A stretch of DNA of 39,839 bases from Protofrankia sp963555915 (GCF_963555915.1 NZ_CAUVXL010000146.1:1-39839); one strand, 5' to 3'. Shown: positions 7,130 to 15,715, counted from the stretch's first letter. The notes: generated from the sequence alone by a model not told the origin. Numbers and translations: made by a program.

Positions 7130-7588
7130 TTACAGGGCCGCGAGCGCCTTGAGATATTCACCATGGTCGCGTGCTTCACCTGGTCCGTTGACAACAGTCC
7201 AGCGCACAGTGCCGTCCTTGTCGATGACGAAGGTCGCGCGCACGGCGAACCCCTTGCTCTCTTCCAGCACGCCATAGCTGCGTGCCACCTCACCGTGCGG
7301 CCAGAAGTCGGCGAGGAGCGGAAAGTCATAGCCCTCGCGATCGGCCCACACCTTGTGGGCATAGGGCGAGTCGACCGAGACCGCGAGCACCTGCACGTCG
7401 TCGTTCTGGAACGCGGAGAGGTCGTCACGGACCGCACAGAGCTCGCCCTGGCAGATCCCGGTGAAGGTGAGCGGATAGAACAGGAGGACGACGTTGCGAC
7501 GCCCGCGGAACTCCGAGAGCGTGACCTCCTCGTTGTTCTGATCACGCAGAGTGAAGTCTGGGGCGGCGGTGCCCACCTCTACGGCCAC
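7130..7588 (-). CDS. ahpE: AhpE/BCP-type peroxiredoxin
   Basis: 152 residues, full length for the family. Reduces hydroperoxides in the cytoplasm through a peroxidatic cysteine. Sequence order follows mycobacterial AhpE closely (APDFTLRDQN, FYPLTFTGICQGEL, DFWPHGEVARSYGV, GEARDHGEYLKALAAL). The peroxidatic Cys is Cys46 in TGICQGEL, with the supporting Pro39 and Thr43. A second Cys51 lies five residues on, at the resolving-cysteine place of E. coli BCP; from what I recall, Mycobacterium tuberculosis AhpE has Asp there. This copy may therefore work as an atypical two-cysteine enzyme. It is monocistronic or leads into the zinc-ribbon gene. Confidence 0.95.
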   Translation of the reverse strand: MAVEVGTAAPDFTLRDQNNEEVTLSEFRGRRNVVLLFYPLTFTGICQGELCAVRDDLSAFQNDDVQVLAVSVDSPYAHKVWADREGYDFPLLADFWPHGEVARSYGVLEESKGFAVRATFVIDKDGTVRWTVVNGPGEARDHGEYLKALAAL

Positions 7589-8001
7589 TGGTCAATCCTC
7601 TCGACGGAAGGCGGTGTCACGTTGCAGGCGGCGTCACGTTGGGAAAGGGCGGTCGGCCACCCGCACCCAGCATGCCACCTGATCAACGTTGGCATCCCTA
7701 CGGCAGGCCGGACGGCTGCGCCGGCACCGCAATCGTGCGGAACCGATGTGTCCGGAGTCTCGTTTCCTGATGTCGCGGCCAGTAACATTTGCCTCGTTGC
7801 ATCGCTCCGGGTAAAAATCCGCTACCTCGGTCCCAGTCGGCATGCCGGCTATCAGACCGGATGCGGACATGGGCGCGGACATGGACGCGGACCAAGCCCC
7901 GCCGGACGGAACCGTGCGCAATGACCGATCTTGACCCACCGGGGCAATACTGTTATCAGCTGTGGCCGGGCGACCGGCGGCACTCCGAACAGGGGAACGC
8001 A
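7589..8001. promoter_or_regulatory. Divergent intergenic region between ahpE and the DUF4234 gene
   Basis: About 410 bases. A 15-base direct repeat, GGCGG(T/C)GTCACGTTG, occurs at 7610-7624 and 7627-7641, 17 bases apart and just upstream of the ahpE start, so a regulator could bind both on neighbouring helical turns. A GCGGAC-type short repeat occurs at about 7862-7888. A frame from an ATG at 7921 is open into the next gene but looks noncoding before 8002. No sigma-70 boxes are clear. Confidence 0.35.
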
Positions 8002-8550
8002 GTGACCGAGCAGACCTTCGGTCCGTACGGCCAGTCCGATCGGGGCCGGCAGCCATCCGGGCTTCAGCGCGTGAACGGGTACGGCCCGCCCCGATCCGGC
8101 CGCGCATACCCGACCTCGGCGACAGCCGTGCCCAGCGGCTACCCGCAGCCGACGGCCACCGGCATCCACGGCAAGCGCCGCAACCCCTGCGCCAGCTGGC
8201 TCGGCCTACCTTTGATCACTCTTGGTATCTACACCATCGTCTGGATCTACAAGACCAACAAGGAACTCAGCGAGTATGACCGACGAATCGTGGTCGATCC
8301 GACCCTCTCAGTATTCGCGGTGACCCTGGGCGTCCTCCTTCTCGCTCCGCCGCTCGTCGCCGTGTGGCGGTTGTGTGCACGCACACGCCAGGCACAACAA
8401 TCAGCCGGCCTGCCTCCGTTGCGAACCGGGGTCGCGTTCACGATCTTTCTTCTCGGTTTCGGGCCGCTGAATCTCCAGAGTGAGATCAACCGCATCTGGG
8501 ACCGGTACCCGACCGCGGTCGAAGGGCAGCAGGTCCCCTTGCCCGCCTGA
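8002..8550 (+). CDS. DUF4234-like small membrane protein
   Basis: About 182 residues from the GTG at 8002, preceded by AGGGGAA. The N-terminal ~55 residues are Gly/Pro/Tyr/Gln-rich and probably cytoplasmic and disordered. Then come three hydrophobic segments: ASWLGLPLITLGIYTIVWIY, a FAVTLGVLLLAPPLVAVW segment, and FTIFLLGFGPLNLQSEINRIW. The first, followed by Y-K-T-N-K-E-L, and the terminal Q-x-E-I-N-R-I-W are typical of DUF4234 proteins, whose role is unknown. An ATG at 7921 would add 27 residues of uncharacteristic sequence and is the alternative start. A strong hairpin between this gene and DUF3052 ends the transcript. Confidence 0.75.
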   Translation: MTEQTFGPYGQSDRGRQPSGLQRVNGYGPPRSGRAYPTSATAVPSGYPQPTATGIHGKRRNPCASWLGLPLITLGIYTIVWIYKTNKELSEYDRRIVVDPTLSVFAVTLGVLLLAPPLVAVWRLCARTRQAQQSAGLPPLRTGVAFTIFLLGFGPLNLQSEINRIWDRYPTAVEGQQVPLPA

Positions 8551-8598
8551 CCCGACCCACCGCGCTGCGCGCTGCCCCGGTCAAAAAACCCCCTCCGG

Positions 8599-8633
8599 CC
8601 CTGGCCGCCACCGGACCCAGCTGGCGGCCAGGG
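8599..8633. terminator. Hairpin terminator between convergent genes
   Basis: Perfect 12-bp stem CCCTGGCCGCCA / TGGCGGCCAGGG with an 11-base loop. On the minus strand it is followed by GGAGGGGGTTTTTT, so it is a good intrinsic terminator for the DUF3052 gene. It can also stop transcription of the DUF4234 gene coming from the left. Confidence 0.8.
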
Positions 8634-8645
8634 ACCCAGGAAGCC

Positions 8646-9083
8646 CTACCGGTGCCGGACCCGCTGGGACTTCGGTGCGGCCAGCCGCATTCCGGCCCAT
8701 TCCGCGGCGACGCTCACAGTGCTTGTCTGCACCAGGCCGACTGTCGGCACCGCCTCCAGGACGTCGCTGGGCTCGACATGCCCAGGCCTGCCGGCCTTCG
8801 GTGTCAGAAGCCAGATCACCCCAGCCTCGGACAGCTGGCGGCGCGCGTCGATGAGTGCCTCCACAAGGTCGCCGTCGTCGTCCCGCCACCACAGCAGTAC
8901 GACGTCGACCACATCGTCAGAATCCTCCGGGACGAGTTCCGTTCCGCTGGCAGAGGTGACAGCACCTAGAAGATCACGGGCGATGTCATCGTCTTCGTTG
9001 AGCGACTGAACCAGTACCCCTGGCGTGATACCCAGACGTTCCGCACGCCGCTGACCCTCGGCGTTCGCCGCGGTCGGACTCAC
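8646..9083 (-). CDS. DUF3052 protein
   Basis: 145 residues. The core (ERLGITPGVLVQSLNEDDD, VVDVVLLWWRDDDGDLVEAL, GVIWLLTPKAGRPGHVEPSD, then VSVAAEWAGMRLAAPKS) matches the actinobacterial DUF3052 family, soluble proteins of unknown function. The GTG at 9083 is chosen because AGGAGG lies nine bases before it; the frame is open further up but without a ribosome site. A DUF3052 gene close to and divergent from aceE also occurs in mycobacteria (the Rv2239c-Rv2241 region, from memory), so the linkage is ancestral. A link to pyruvate dehydrogenase is suggested by that linkage only. Confidence 0.88.
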   Translation of the reverse strand: MSPTAANAEGQRRAERLGITPGVLVQSLNEDDDIARDLLGAVTSASGTELVPEDSDDVVDVVLLWWRDDDGDLVEALIDARRQLSEAGVIWLLTPKAGRPGHVEPSDVLEAVPTVGLVQTSTVSVAAEWAGMRLAAPKSQRVRHR

Positions 9084-9269
9084 CCTCAACAACCTCCTGC
9101 TCGTGTCAGCCGCACACGGACACGCTGTCCGCATGCAACGGCCGGGCAGCACGGCGGTCTCTCGATCCACCTACTGCCCGCATCGCCGTGGACCTAGTCC
9201 ACCGGAGCACCCCCGGGCAGCGCAAGTGCCACGCCGGTAGTTGTGGACAAAGGTGTCGCTCTCGCCGTC

Positions 9270-9674
9270 TCATCCGGACAGGAACGAGAGCCGAACCGTG
9301 CGCTCGGGATTGTCCACGTTGAGATCAACCAATGCGATCGACTGCCATGTACCGAGTAGCAGGCCGCCATCGAGGACCGGAACGGTCAACGACGGCGCTA
9401 TCAGCGCAGGCAGGACGTGTGACCTTCCGTGACCTTTTGAGCCATGGGCATGCTGCCATGCGCGATCGGTGGGCAACAGGTCTGCGAGCGCGGCGAGAAG
9501 ATCCGCGTCGCTGCCCGAACCGAGCTCAAGGACGGCGAGGCCGGCGGTCGCATGTGGGACGAACACGGACAGCAACCCATCCCCGCGACCGGTGACGAAG
9601 CGCCGCGCGGCAGCGGTGAGATCCCAAACACATTCCCCGTCGCCGGTGTGCACCGACACCGTCGTCGTCTCCAT
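9270..9674 (-). CDS. yjbQ: YjbQ/UPF0047 family protein
   Basis: 134 residues, the usual family length. Family landmarks are visible in order: VFVPHATAGLAVLE, LLPTDRAWQHAHGSKGHGRSHV, then LGTWQSIALVDL and ERTVRLSFL. YjbQ proteins are small trimeric proteins whose histidines bind metal; E. coli YjbQ has a weak thiamine-phosphate-synthase activity, and the true function is unclear. The ATG at 9674 is supported by GAAGGGCGG just upstream and by the usual short N-terminus. The gene lies between DUF3052 (same strand, 186 bases) and aceE (divergent). Confidence 0.9.
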   Translation of the reverse strand: METTTVSVHTGDGECVWDLTAAARRFVTGRGDGLLSVFVPHATAGLAVLELGSGSDADLLAALADLLPTDRAWQHAHGSKGHGRSHVLPALIAPSLTVPVLDGGLLLGTWQSIALVDLNVDNPERTVRLSFLSG

Positions 9675-9965
9675 GGACCGCCCTTCGTGGTCACCTGCCG
9701 CCCACCGTCCGCACCTTCCATTGTCTCCAACCGTTCCACAAAGCCAGCACAGCGGCGACACGACCCCGCCAGATCGGCGGCGGCGATGTGGCGCGGGCGG
9801 TTCTGCCCGGCTGATGCCGCTTCCGGCCCCGGCCGCCGACCCGCACCCCTATCGCCAGGCGGCGAGGGTGGAGGGTGACGAGACCGCCCACACAGAGCAC
9901 GATGGACGGGGAGCCACTCGCGACCAAGCATGCGAACAACGACCAAGCGACGGCAGGGAGAACGC

Positions 9966-12719
9966 GTGGCGAAGGACAGCGGCAGGAGGTTCTCGGTCAT
10001 CACCGACGGGCTTCCCAGCCAGTTGCCGGACATCGACCCGTCCGAAACCAGCGAATGGCTGGATTCCCTGGATGCGGTGATCGACGAGCAGGGCCGGGGA
10101 CGGGCACGATTCCTCATGCTCAAGCTGCTGGAACGGGCCCGAGAGAAGGCCGTCGGTGTGCCCGGGCTCACCAGCACTGACTACATCAACACCATTCCAC
10201 CGGAGCAGGAACCGTGGTTCCCGGGCGACGAACACATCGAACGGCGCATACGCGCATATATTCGATGGAATGCGGCAATCATGGTAAGTCGGGCGAATCG
10301 TCCGGAATACGGTGTTGGCGGTCATATCGCCACATATGCATCCAGTGCCGCACTCTACGAGGTCGGTTTCAACCACTTCTTCCGCGGCAAGGACAAGCTG
10401 ACCGCGGGGCCCGGCGGCGACTCCGGTGACCAGATCTTCGTCCAGGGCCATGCCTCCCCGGGAATCTACGCCAGAGCCTTCCTCGAGGGCCGGCTGACCA
10501 CCGGAGCTCTTGATGCGTTCCGCCGGGAGGGGGCGGCCGATGGACTTCCGTCATACCCGCACCCACGCCTGATGCCCGACTTCTGGGAGTTCCCGACCGT
10601 CTCGATGGGCCTCGGGCCGATCCATGCCATCTATCAGGCCCGGTTCAACCGATACCTGCTGAACCGGCGGATCAAGGACACGTCGCGCAGCCGGGTATGG
10701 GCCTTCCTGGGTGACGGCGAGATGGACGAGCCCGAGTCGATCGGCGCCCTCGGCATCGCCGCCCGGGAGGAACTCGACAACCTGATCTTCGTCGTGAACT
10801 GCAACCTGCAGCGTCTCGACGGCCCGGTACGCGGCAACGGCAAAATCATGCAGGAACTGGAGTCGCTGTTCCGCGGCGCCGGCTGGAACGTCATCAAGGT
10901 GGTCTGGGGCCGCGACTGGGACCCGCTGCTCGCCCAGGACACCGACGGAGTCCTGGTGCACCGGATGAACACGACGCCGGACGGCCAGTTCCAGACCTAC
11001 ACGACGTCGTCCGGAGCCTACATCCGGGAGCATTTCTTCGGCGCGGACGCGCGCCTGCGCCGCATGGTCAAAGACCTCTCCGACGACGATCTGCGCAAAC
11101 TTTCCCGTGGTGGTCACGACTACCGCAAGCTCTACGCCGCCTACAAGGCCGCAACCGAGCATGCCGGCCAGCCCACGGTCATCCTCGCCCACACTATCAA
11201 GGGCTGGACGCTGGGCAAGGACTTCGAGGCCCGCAATGCCACGCACCAGATGAAAAAACTCAGCAAGGGTGAGCTGAAGGAGTTTCGCGACCGTCTCTAC
11301 CTGGAGATTCCCGACGCCGAGCTGGAGGCGGACCTGCCGCCGTACTTCCATCCCGGCCTGGATTCGGACGAAATCCAGTACATGCGGGAACGGCGGGCCA
11401 CACTGGACGGCTCGCTGCCCAAGCGGGTCGTACGGACGCGTCCCCTTCCGCAGCCGCCAAAATCGATCTTCGACGACCTGCGGCGCGGCTCGGGTAAACA
11501 ACCGGTGGCGACGACCATGGCCTTCGTCCGCCTTCTCAAAGATCTGATGAAGACGAAGGAAATAGGCGCCCGATTCGTTCCGGTAATTCCGGACGAAGCC
11601 CGCACCTTCGGCATGGACGCCATGTTCCCGACCGCGAAGATATACTCGCCGCACGGGCAGCGTTACGAGGCCGTCGACCGCGACCTGCTGCTCTCCTACC
11701 AGGAGTCCGAATCCGGCCAGATGCTCCACGAGGGCATCAACGAAGCCGGCTCGATGGGCTCGGTCATCGCCGCGGGCACCGCGTATGCCACGCACGGGGT
11801 CCATATGATCCCGGTGTACGTCTTCTACTCGATGTTCGGATTCCAGCGGACCGGCGACCAGATGTGGGCGTTCGGAGACCAGCTCGGCCGCGGTTTCCTG
11901 CTCGGTGCCACCGCCGGGCGAACCACGCTCAACGGTGAGGGGCTCCAGCACCAGGACGGCCATTCGCTGCTGCTCGCGTCGACGAACCCGGCCTGCGTGG
12001 CCTACGACCCGGCGTTCGCCTTCGAGGTATCCCACATCGTCCGCGACGGCCTCGACCGGATGTACGGCGAGCGCGACGAAAACGTCTTCTATTACATGAC
12101 CGTCTACAACGAGCCTTTCCCGCAGCCGGCCGAGCCGGCCGGGATAGACCCGGCACAGATTCTCGCCGGGATGTACCTGTTCCGACCGTTCACCCAAACG
12201 GGGTTGGCCGCCCGAACGCCGGTAGACCTCGGGTCGGGAACCGTGCCCAACCGCGCGCAGCTGCTGGCGAGCGGTACCGGGATGCGGTGGGCGTTGGACG
12301 CGCAGGAGCTCCTCGCGAACGACTTCGGCGTGGAAACGGACGTGTGGTCGGTGACCTCCTGGAACGAACTGCGCCGGGAGGCTCTCGCCTGCGAGGAGCA
12401 CAACCTGCTGAATCCGGATTCGGTGGAGCGCCGGCCGTATGTGACCCGCATCCTGGAAGGGGCACCTGGACCGGTCATCACTGTAAGCGACTGGATGCGT
12501 GCGGTGCCCGACCAGATCTCACGGTGGATTCCCCAGGACTACACCTCGCTGGGCACCGACGGATACGGCCGCTCCGACACCCGGGCGGCGCTGCGGCGCC
12601 ACTTCCACGTCGACGCCCAGTCGATCACGGTGGCGACCCTGGAGGCGCTGGCCCGCCATGGCGCGGTCAAGGCGGCCGTCGTCGAGGATGCGATCCGTCG
12701 TTACGGGCTGCGCGAGTAG
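9966..12719 (+). CDS. aceE: Pyruvate dehydrogenase E1 component, homodimeric type
   Basis: 917 residues. Decarboxylates pyruvate with thiamine diphosphate and passes the acetyl group to lipoyl-E2, feeding acetyl-CoA to the TCA cycle and lipid synthesis. The thiamine-binding motif begins GDGEMDEPES at residue 249 and ends NCNLQRLDGPVRGN near residue 278. YGVGGHIATYASSA, PGGDSGDQIF and the GRTTLNGEGLQHQDGHS segment are also typical of the AceE family. The GTG at 9966 is chosen because AGGGAG sits five bases upstream; an in-frame ATG at 9930 lacks a ribosome site. As in many actinobacteria, E2 and E3 genes do not follow; a strong terminator does. Confidence 0.97.
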   Translation: MAKDSGRRFSVITDGLPSQLPDIDPSETSEWLDSLDAVIDEQGRGRARFLMLKLLERAREKAVGVPGLTSTDYINTIPPEQEPWFPGDEHIERRIRAYIRWNAAIMVSRANRPEYGVGGHIATYASSAALYEVGFNHFFRGKDKLTAGPGGDSGDQIFVQGHASPGIYARAFLEGRLTTGALDAFRREGAADGLPSYPHPRLMPDFWEFPTVSMGLGPIHAIYQARFNRYLLNRRIKDTSRSRVWAFLGDGEMDEPESIGALGIAAREELDNLIFVVNCNLQRLDGPVRGNGKIMQELESLFRGAGWNVIKVVWGRDWDPLLAQDTDGVLVHRMNTTPDGQFQTYTTSSGAYIREHFFGADARLRRMVKDLSDDDLRKLSRGGHDYRKLYAAYKAATEHAGQPTVILAHTIKGWTLGKDFEARNATHQMKKLSKGELKEFRDRLYLEIPDAELEADLPPYFHPGLDSDEIQYMRERRATLDGSLPKRVVRTRPLPQPPKSIFDDLRRGSGKQPVATTMAFVRLLKDLMKTKEIGARFVPVIPDEARTFGMDAMFPTAKIYSPHGQRYEAVDRDLLLSYQESESGQMLHEGINEAGSMGSVIAAGTAYATHGVHMIPVYVFYSMFGFQRTGDQMWAFGDQLGRGFLLGATAGRTTLNGEGLQHQDGHSLLLASTNPACVAYDPAFAFEVSHIVRDGLDRMYGERDENVFYYMTVYNEPFPQPAEPAGIDPAQILAGMYLFRPFTQTGLAARTPVDLGSGTVPNRAQLLASGTGMRWALDAQELLANDFGVETDVWSVTSWNELRREALACEEHNLLNPDSVERRPYVTRILEGAPGPVITVSDWMRAVPDQISRWIPQDYTSLGTDGYGRSDTRAALRRHFHVDAQSITVATLEALARHGAVKAAVVEDAIRRYGLRE

Positions 12720-12763
12720 GACCGCTGCGGGCCCAGGGCCGGGCGCATGCCCGCCTGAGGTGA

Positions 12764-12797
12764 CTGCCGGCATCCCGCGGTACCGGGATGCCGGCAG
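12764..12797. terminator. Strong hairpin terminator after aceE
   Basis: Perfect 14-bp stem CTGCCGGCATCCCG / CGGGATGCCGGCAG with a six-base loop CGGTAC, 44 bases after the aceE stop. No T-run follows on either strand, so it is a GC-rich actinobacterial-type terminator. It may serve both aceE and the convergent pirin gene. Confidence 0.75.
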
Positions 12798-12810
12798 CAG
12801 GCGCTGTCGC

Positions 12811-12842
12811 GGCCTCACCCTGTGGTGGCCTCACCCTGTGGT
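12811..12842. repeat. 16-bp tandem repeat next to the pirin stop
   Basis: Two exact copies of GGCCTCACCCTGTGGT, followed by a partial GGCTCACC that runs into the pirin stop region. It looks like a recent local duplication between the aceE terminator and the pirin 3' end. Confidence 0.85.
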
Positions 12843-12845
12843 GGC

Positions 12846-13625
12846 TCACCGGCCAAGGGATGCGTGCATCTCCCAGACCAGAATTTCCGCCGGCCCGGCC
12901 GGGGCACTGACCGCGAGCCCGTCGCAGTCTCGGATCCGGGCTGCGTCACCAGCCGCGAGATCGCCGACGGTCTCCACCGTGACCGTGCCGCGCGCGACGA
13001 ACAGATGCACCCAGGGCGCGGACGGCAGCTGCACGCGGCCGGACCCGGGCAGTCGCGCACCGTGCAGGACTGCATTGTTCTGCCGAATGTCGACCGCCGC
13101 CTGCGAGCCGGCTCCGCCCGCGATCGCCACCAGACTGCCGGTCGCCAGAGTGTCGGTCACATCGATCTGGGCATAACCGGGGGTGATACCCGACGTGTCC
13201 GGAATAATCCACATCTGAATAAAATGAACCGTACCGGGATCCCCTGGAAAGCATTCGTGCACCCCGGAGCACGGTGCCGCGTTCATCTCCGCATGCAGGA
13301 TCCCGGTGCCCGCGCTCATCCGCTGAACAACCCCGGGCCGGATCACACCGCTGATTCCAGTGGAATCGGTGTGCACAAGCTCACCCGCGAGGACCCAGGT
13401 CACGATCTCCATGTCCCGGTGCGGGTGGGCGTCAAAGCCGCCACCAGGAGCGACACGGTCGTCGTTGCTGACCAGCAGAAGGCCGAAATGGGTATTGGCG
13501 GGATCATAGTGGCGACCGAACGCGAACGAGTGGCGCGAGTCCAGCCACGGGTTTCGGGTCACGGCCCGGCCCTCCGAGCGCCTCACGGCAATCGCCGTTC
13601 CTCGCGACGTCGAGATATCAGTCAC
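12846..13625 (-). CDS. Pirin-family bicupin protein
   Basis: 259 residues. Pirins are iron-binding bicupins; bacterial members act as quercetinases or modulate enzymes including pyruvate dehydrogenase. The N-terminal cupin shows the metal ligands in FDAHPHRDMEIVTWVL (two His) and in GTGILHAEMN (His and Glu), plus GVIRPGVVQRMSAG between them. The second cupin (WVHLFVARGTVTVE) lacks obvious ligands, as is usual. The GTG at 13625 is preceded by GGGAAGGGCGGG; the open frame further up encodes atypical sequence. It lies convergent to aceE. A functional link with pyruvate dehydrogenase is suggested by reported pirin biology, not shown here. Confidence 0.92.
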   Translation of the reverse strand: MTDISTSRGTAIAVRRSEGRAVTRNPWLDSRHSFAFGRHYDPANTHFGLLLVSNDDRVAPGGGFDAHPHRDMEIVTWVLAGELVHTDSTGISGVIRPGVVQRMSAGTGILHAEMNAAPCSGVHECFPGDPGTVHFIQMWIIPDTSGITPGYAQIDVTDTLATGSLVAIAGGAGSQAAVDIRQNNAVLHGARLPGSGRVQLPSAPWVHLFVARGTVTVETVGDLAAGDAARIRDCDGLAVSAPAGPAEILVWEMHASLGR

Positions 13626-14026
13626 AGTCCCGCCCTTCCCTTTCCTGCTACCCACGCGCCCCTGTCCGCTACCATCGGTGCGGCTACGATCAGCGGGCGA
13701 GTTGTCGTAGAGTGCGTACGATGCACATCCGGCCAGCCCCACATCCGGCCAGACCATCGTCCAACGTAATCGCCCTCACCTCGGAGCCGGGACGGTCCCG
13801 ACCAGTAGGTTCCAAAGGCCTCTGACGACGCGAGAAGTATGCCCATGAGGTCACTTCACGCTCGGACGAGCCCCCATTGATCGCACCGTCGTCGGCCCTC
13901 ACAACCCCAGGGGGCCACGGGCCCGACGAAAGAGCTATGATCTCGGTACCTTTGCCCCTACCAACCCCCTCGGGGCCTTTGGCCAAGTGGCCCCGACGCA
14001 ACGCGAGTGCCTCGCGAGGAGGCGAT
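13626..14026. promoter_or_regulatory. Divergent intergenic region upstream of pirin and the 14.0-15.0 kb genes
   Basis: About 400 bases. A 13-base direct repeat CACATCCGGCCAG occurs at 13724-13736 and 13740-13752, a 16-base spacing that could place two regulator half-sites on one face of the helix. CCTTTGGCCAAGTGGCC near 13975 contains a short palindrome. Nothing in it looks coding; open frames here are Arg/Ser-rich and unlike genes. Confidence 0.35.
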
Positions 14027-14119
14027 GTGACGGCTGCCGACAGCACGGCGGAACAGATGTCATCGGCCGCCAGCTACATGATTGCCACTTGGCGTTACCG
14101 CATGAATGCGAGGCCGTGA
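14027..14119 (+). CDS. Possible 30-residue ORF with a strong ribosome site
   Basis: GTG start four bases after GAGGAGG (14016-14022), a better ribosome site than that of the larger gene downstream. The product begins V-T-A-A-D-S-T-A-E-Q and ends Y-R-M-N-A-R-P. It stops 30 bases before the next start, so it could be a leader or a small partner protein. The frame is open further upstream, but the sequence there looks noncoding. No homology is recognised. Confidence 0.4.
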   Translation: MTAADSTAEQMSSAASYMIATWRYRMNARP

Positions 14120-14149
14120 GATGGCCCGCATCGTACTCGGGAAACAGCC

Positions 14150-15040
14150 ATGATTCTGCGGTCGCGGCGGATCGACCGACTGGAGGACCACCCGAACCTG
14201 CGTGGTATTCTCGCGATCCTCACCCAGCTGGTACACGCCAGCGACACGGAACTCAGCCAACTCGCGTCAGTCTGGCGCAACACGCCACAACTCGCGGCCG
14301 CGCGCGACAAGGCGTTGTCGCCGGATGCCCCGCTGGTTGTCGAGGTTCTCGCCGCCTTCGACGCGCTCTCGGCGATCTATGCCGACGACCTCGCGGGCAT
14401 CGACGACTATGTGACGGTTGATCCCGGCATCACCGCGACCGCGCTCAAAGCGGTCCGCGACGCGATCGCCGCCGCCTACGCCAAACCGATTCTCACCCGG
14501 TCGGAGTACTCGGCCTTGATGCGATCGTGGCGGGTGGTCTATCCCCGCGGCCGGGGACACGAGCCGGACCTCGGTCCCTTCGGCTCCGAGGTCAAACGGG
14601 TCCTCGCGGCTCTGCCGGTACTGGCACGTCGCTGCCACGACGCCGACAGCCTGCGGGTCTACGACGGTCTGCTCGTCACCGCGCTCACCCGCGATGAGAT
14701 CGAGCATCGGGACGCCATGGAAGCAGCGTTCAACAGCGCGGTGCGTACCGGCCGCCGGCGCGTCTGGACCCTGGTTCGGCGTAGCGCAGCCGAGGGGTTC
14801 TGGCGCCTGTGTCCGTCCTGCCGCAAAATGATCAATCTTGAGGATGCCGATGCGGACCAGCGTGTCATGGAACTGTGCGCGGACCTCGCCTGCGCGCTGC
14901 TCGTCCAGGACATCCTCGACCCCGATACAGCGGCCAACCTGACGGCGCCGCTGCACACGCTTGTCCCGCTCCAGAACCGCCACGGCGGCGAGCGGCGGCA
15001 GACCGGCCGAGGTCTTCCTCCTGGTAGATCACCAGACTAG
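14150..15040 (+). CDS. Unrecognised 296-residue protein
   Basis: I do not recognise this family. Codon use is normal for the genome (mostly G or C at third positions) and GGGAAA lies before the ATG. The protein looks all-alpha and soluble: a helical N-terminal half (ILAILTQLVHASDTELSQLAS, VVEVLAAFDALSAIYADDLAG), a basic segment G-R-R-R-V-W-T-L-V-R-R, one CPSC pair near residue 223, and a polar tail. No membrane segment or signal is seen. The stop overlaps that of the convergent PAP2 gene inside a shared CTAG. Confidence 0.7.
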   Translation: MILRSRRIDRLEDHPNLRGILAILTQLVHASDTELSQLASVWRNTPQLAAARDKALSPDAPLVVEVLAAFDALSAIYADDLAGIDDYVTVDPGITATALKAVRDAIAAAYAKPILTRSEYSALMRSWRVVYPRGRGHEPDLGPFGSEVKRVLAALPVLARRCHDADSLRVYDGLLVTALTRDEIEHRDAMEAAFNSAVRTGRRRVWTLVRRSAAEGFWRLCPSCRKMINLEDADADQRVMELCADLACALLVQDILDPDTAANLTAPLHTLVPLQNRHGGERRQTGRGLPPGRSPD

Positions 15041-15705
15041 CCGCGTTCGTGGTAAACCTCAGCTGGCCGTAGCGCCGGCACCCGCGTCGACGCCGGGCGT
15101 GCCCGCACCGGACGGTAGGGCCGCCTGGGCATGATCTTGCTGGTCACGAGGGCGGCGGATACCCCGATGGCGACACCCGCCAGCACGTCACTCGGGTAGT
15201 GGACACCGACATAGACCCGCGAGAACGCCACGCCTGTGGCGATGATCCCGACCGGGATCGCCGCGACGGGTGCGTCCATCGCGACCGCGGTCGCGAAGGC
15301 GGCCGCAGATGCGGCATGCCCGGAGGGAAACGAGAAAGTCGTCAGGTCCCGGCGGAGTCGGCGGCGCGGCGGTATGCCGTGACGATCAGGCCGGTCCCGG
15401 CGGAACACCATCTTGGCCGGCCCGTTCGCGGTCGCGCTGGCAAGGCCCAGGGCCACCATGCCCCGCACTGCCCCGCGCCTGCGCCGTCCCCTGCTGACGC
15501 CGAGAGCCACCGCTGTCCCCCACCACAGCAGACCGTGGTCGCCTGCCCGGGACAGGCCCGGCAGAATCGGGTCGAGGAGCGGACGCGCACCGGCAAGGCG
15601 GGCGAAGACGGCCCGGTCCACGGCGGAAACGGCGGAAACCAGCAGCCGTGCCCCATCAACGATCAGTGCTCGTCGGATGGCGAGACTCCGCGGATGGCAG
15701 ATCAC
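15037..15705 (-). CDS. PAP2-family membrane phosphatase
   Basis: 222 residues. Dephosphorylates lipid phosphates such as undecaprenyl pyrophosphate or phosphatidate on the membrane. The three acid-phosphatase motifs are intact: K-M-V-F-R-R-D-R-P, then SFPSGH, then SRVYVGVHYPSD with the catalytic His. Hydrophobic segments alternate with them (LLWWGTAVALGVS, AAIPVGIIATGVAF, GVAIGVSAALVTS). The GTG at 15705 is the first usable start after an in-frame stop at 15715-15717; no good ribosome site precedes it, and four 13-bp tandem repeats lie immediately upstream. The basic C-terminal tail is Arg/Pro-rich. Confidence 0.9.
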   Translation of the reverse strand: MICHPRSLAIRRALIVDGARLLVSAVSAVDRAVFARLAGARPLLDPILPGLSRAGDHGLLWWGTAVALGVSRGRRRRGAVRGMVALGLASATANGPAKMVFRRDRPDRHGIPPRRRLRRDLTTFSFPSGHAASAAAFATAVAMDAPVAAIPVGIIATGVAFSRVYVGVHYPSDVLAGVAIGVSAALVTSKIMPRRPYRPVRARPASTRVPALRPAEVYHERG

Positions 15706-15715
15706 GTCACGCGGT

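Noticed and set aside
10551..12401. A 616-codon minus-strand frame opposite aceE
   Set aside because: No recognisable domains; a shadow of the well supported aceE reading frame.
12764..12842. Hairpin and tandem repeats after aceE as a short CRISPR-like array
   Set aside because: The 16-bp units are directly adjacent without spacers, and the hairpin is a typical terminator.
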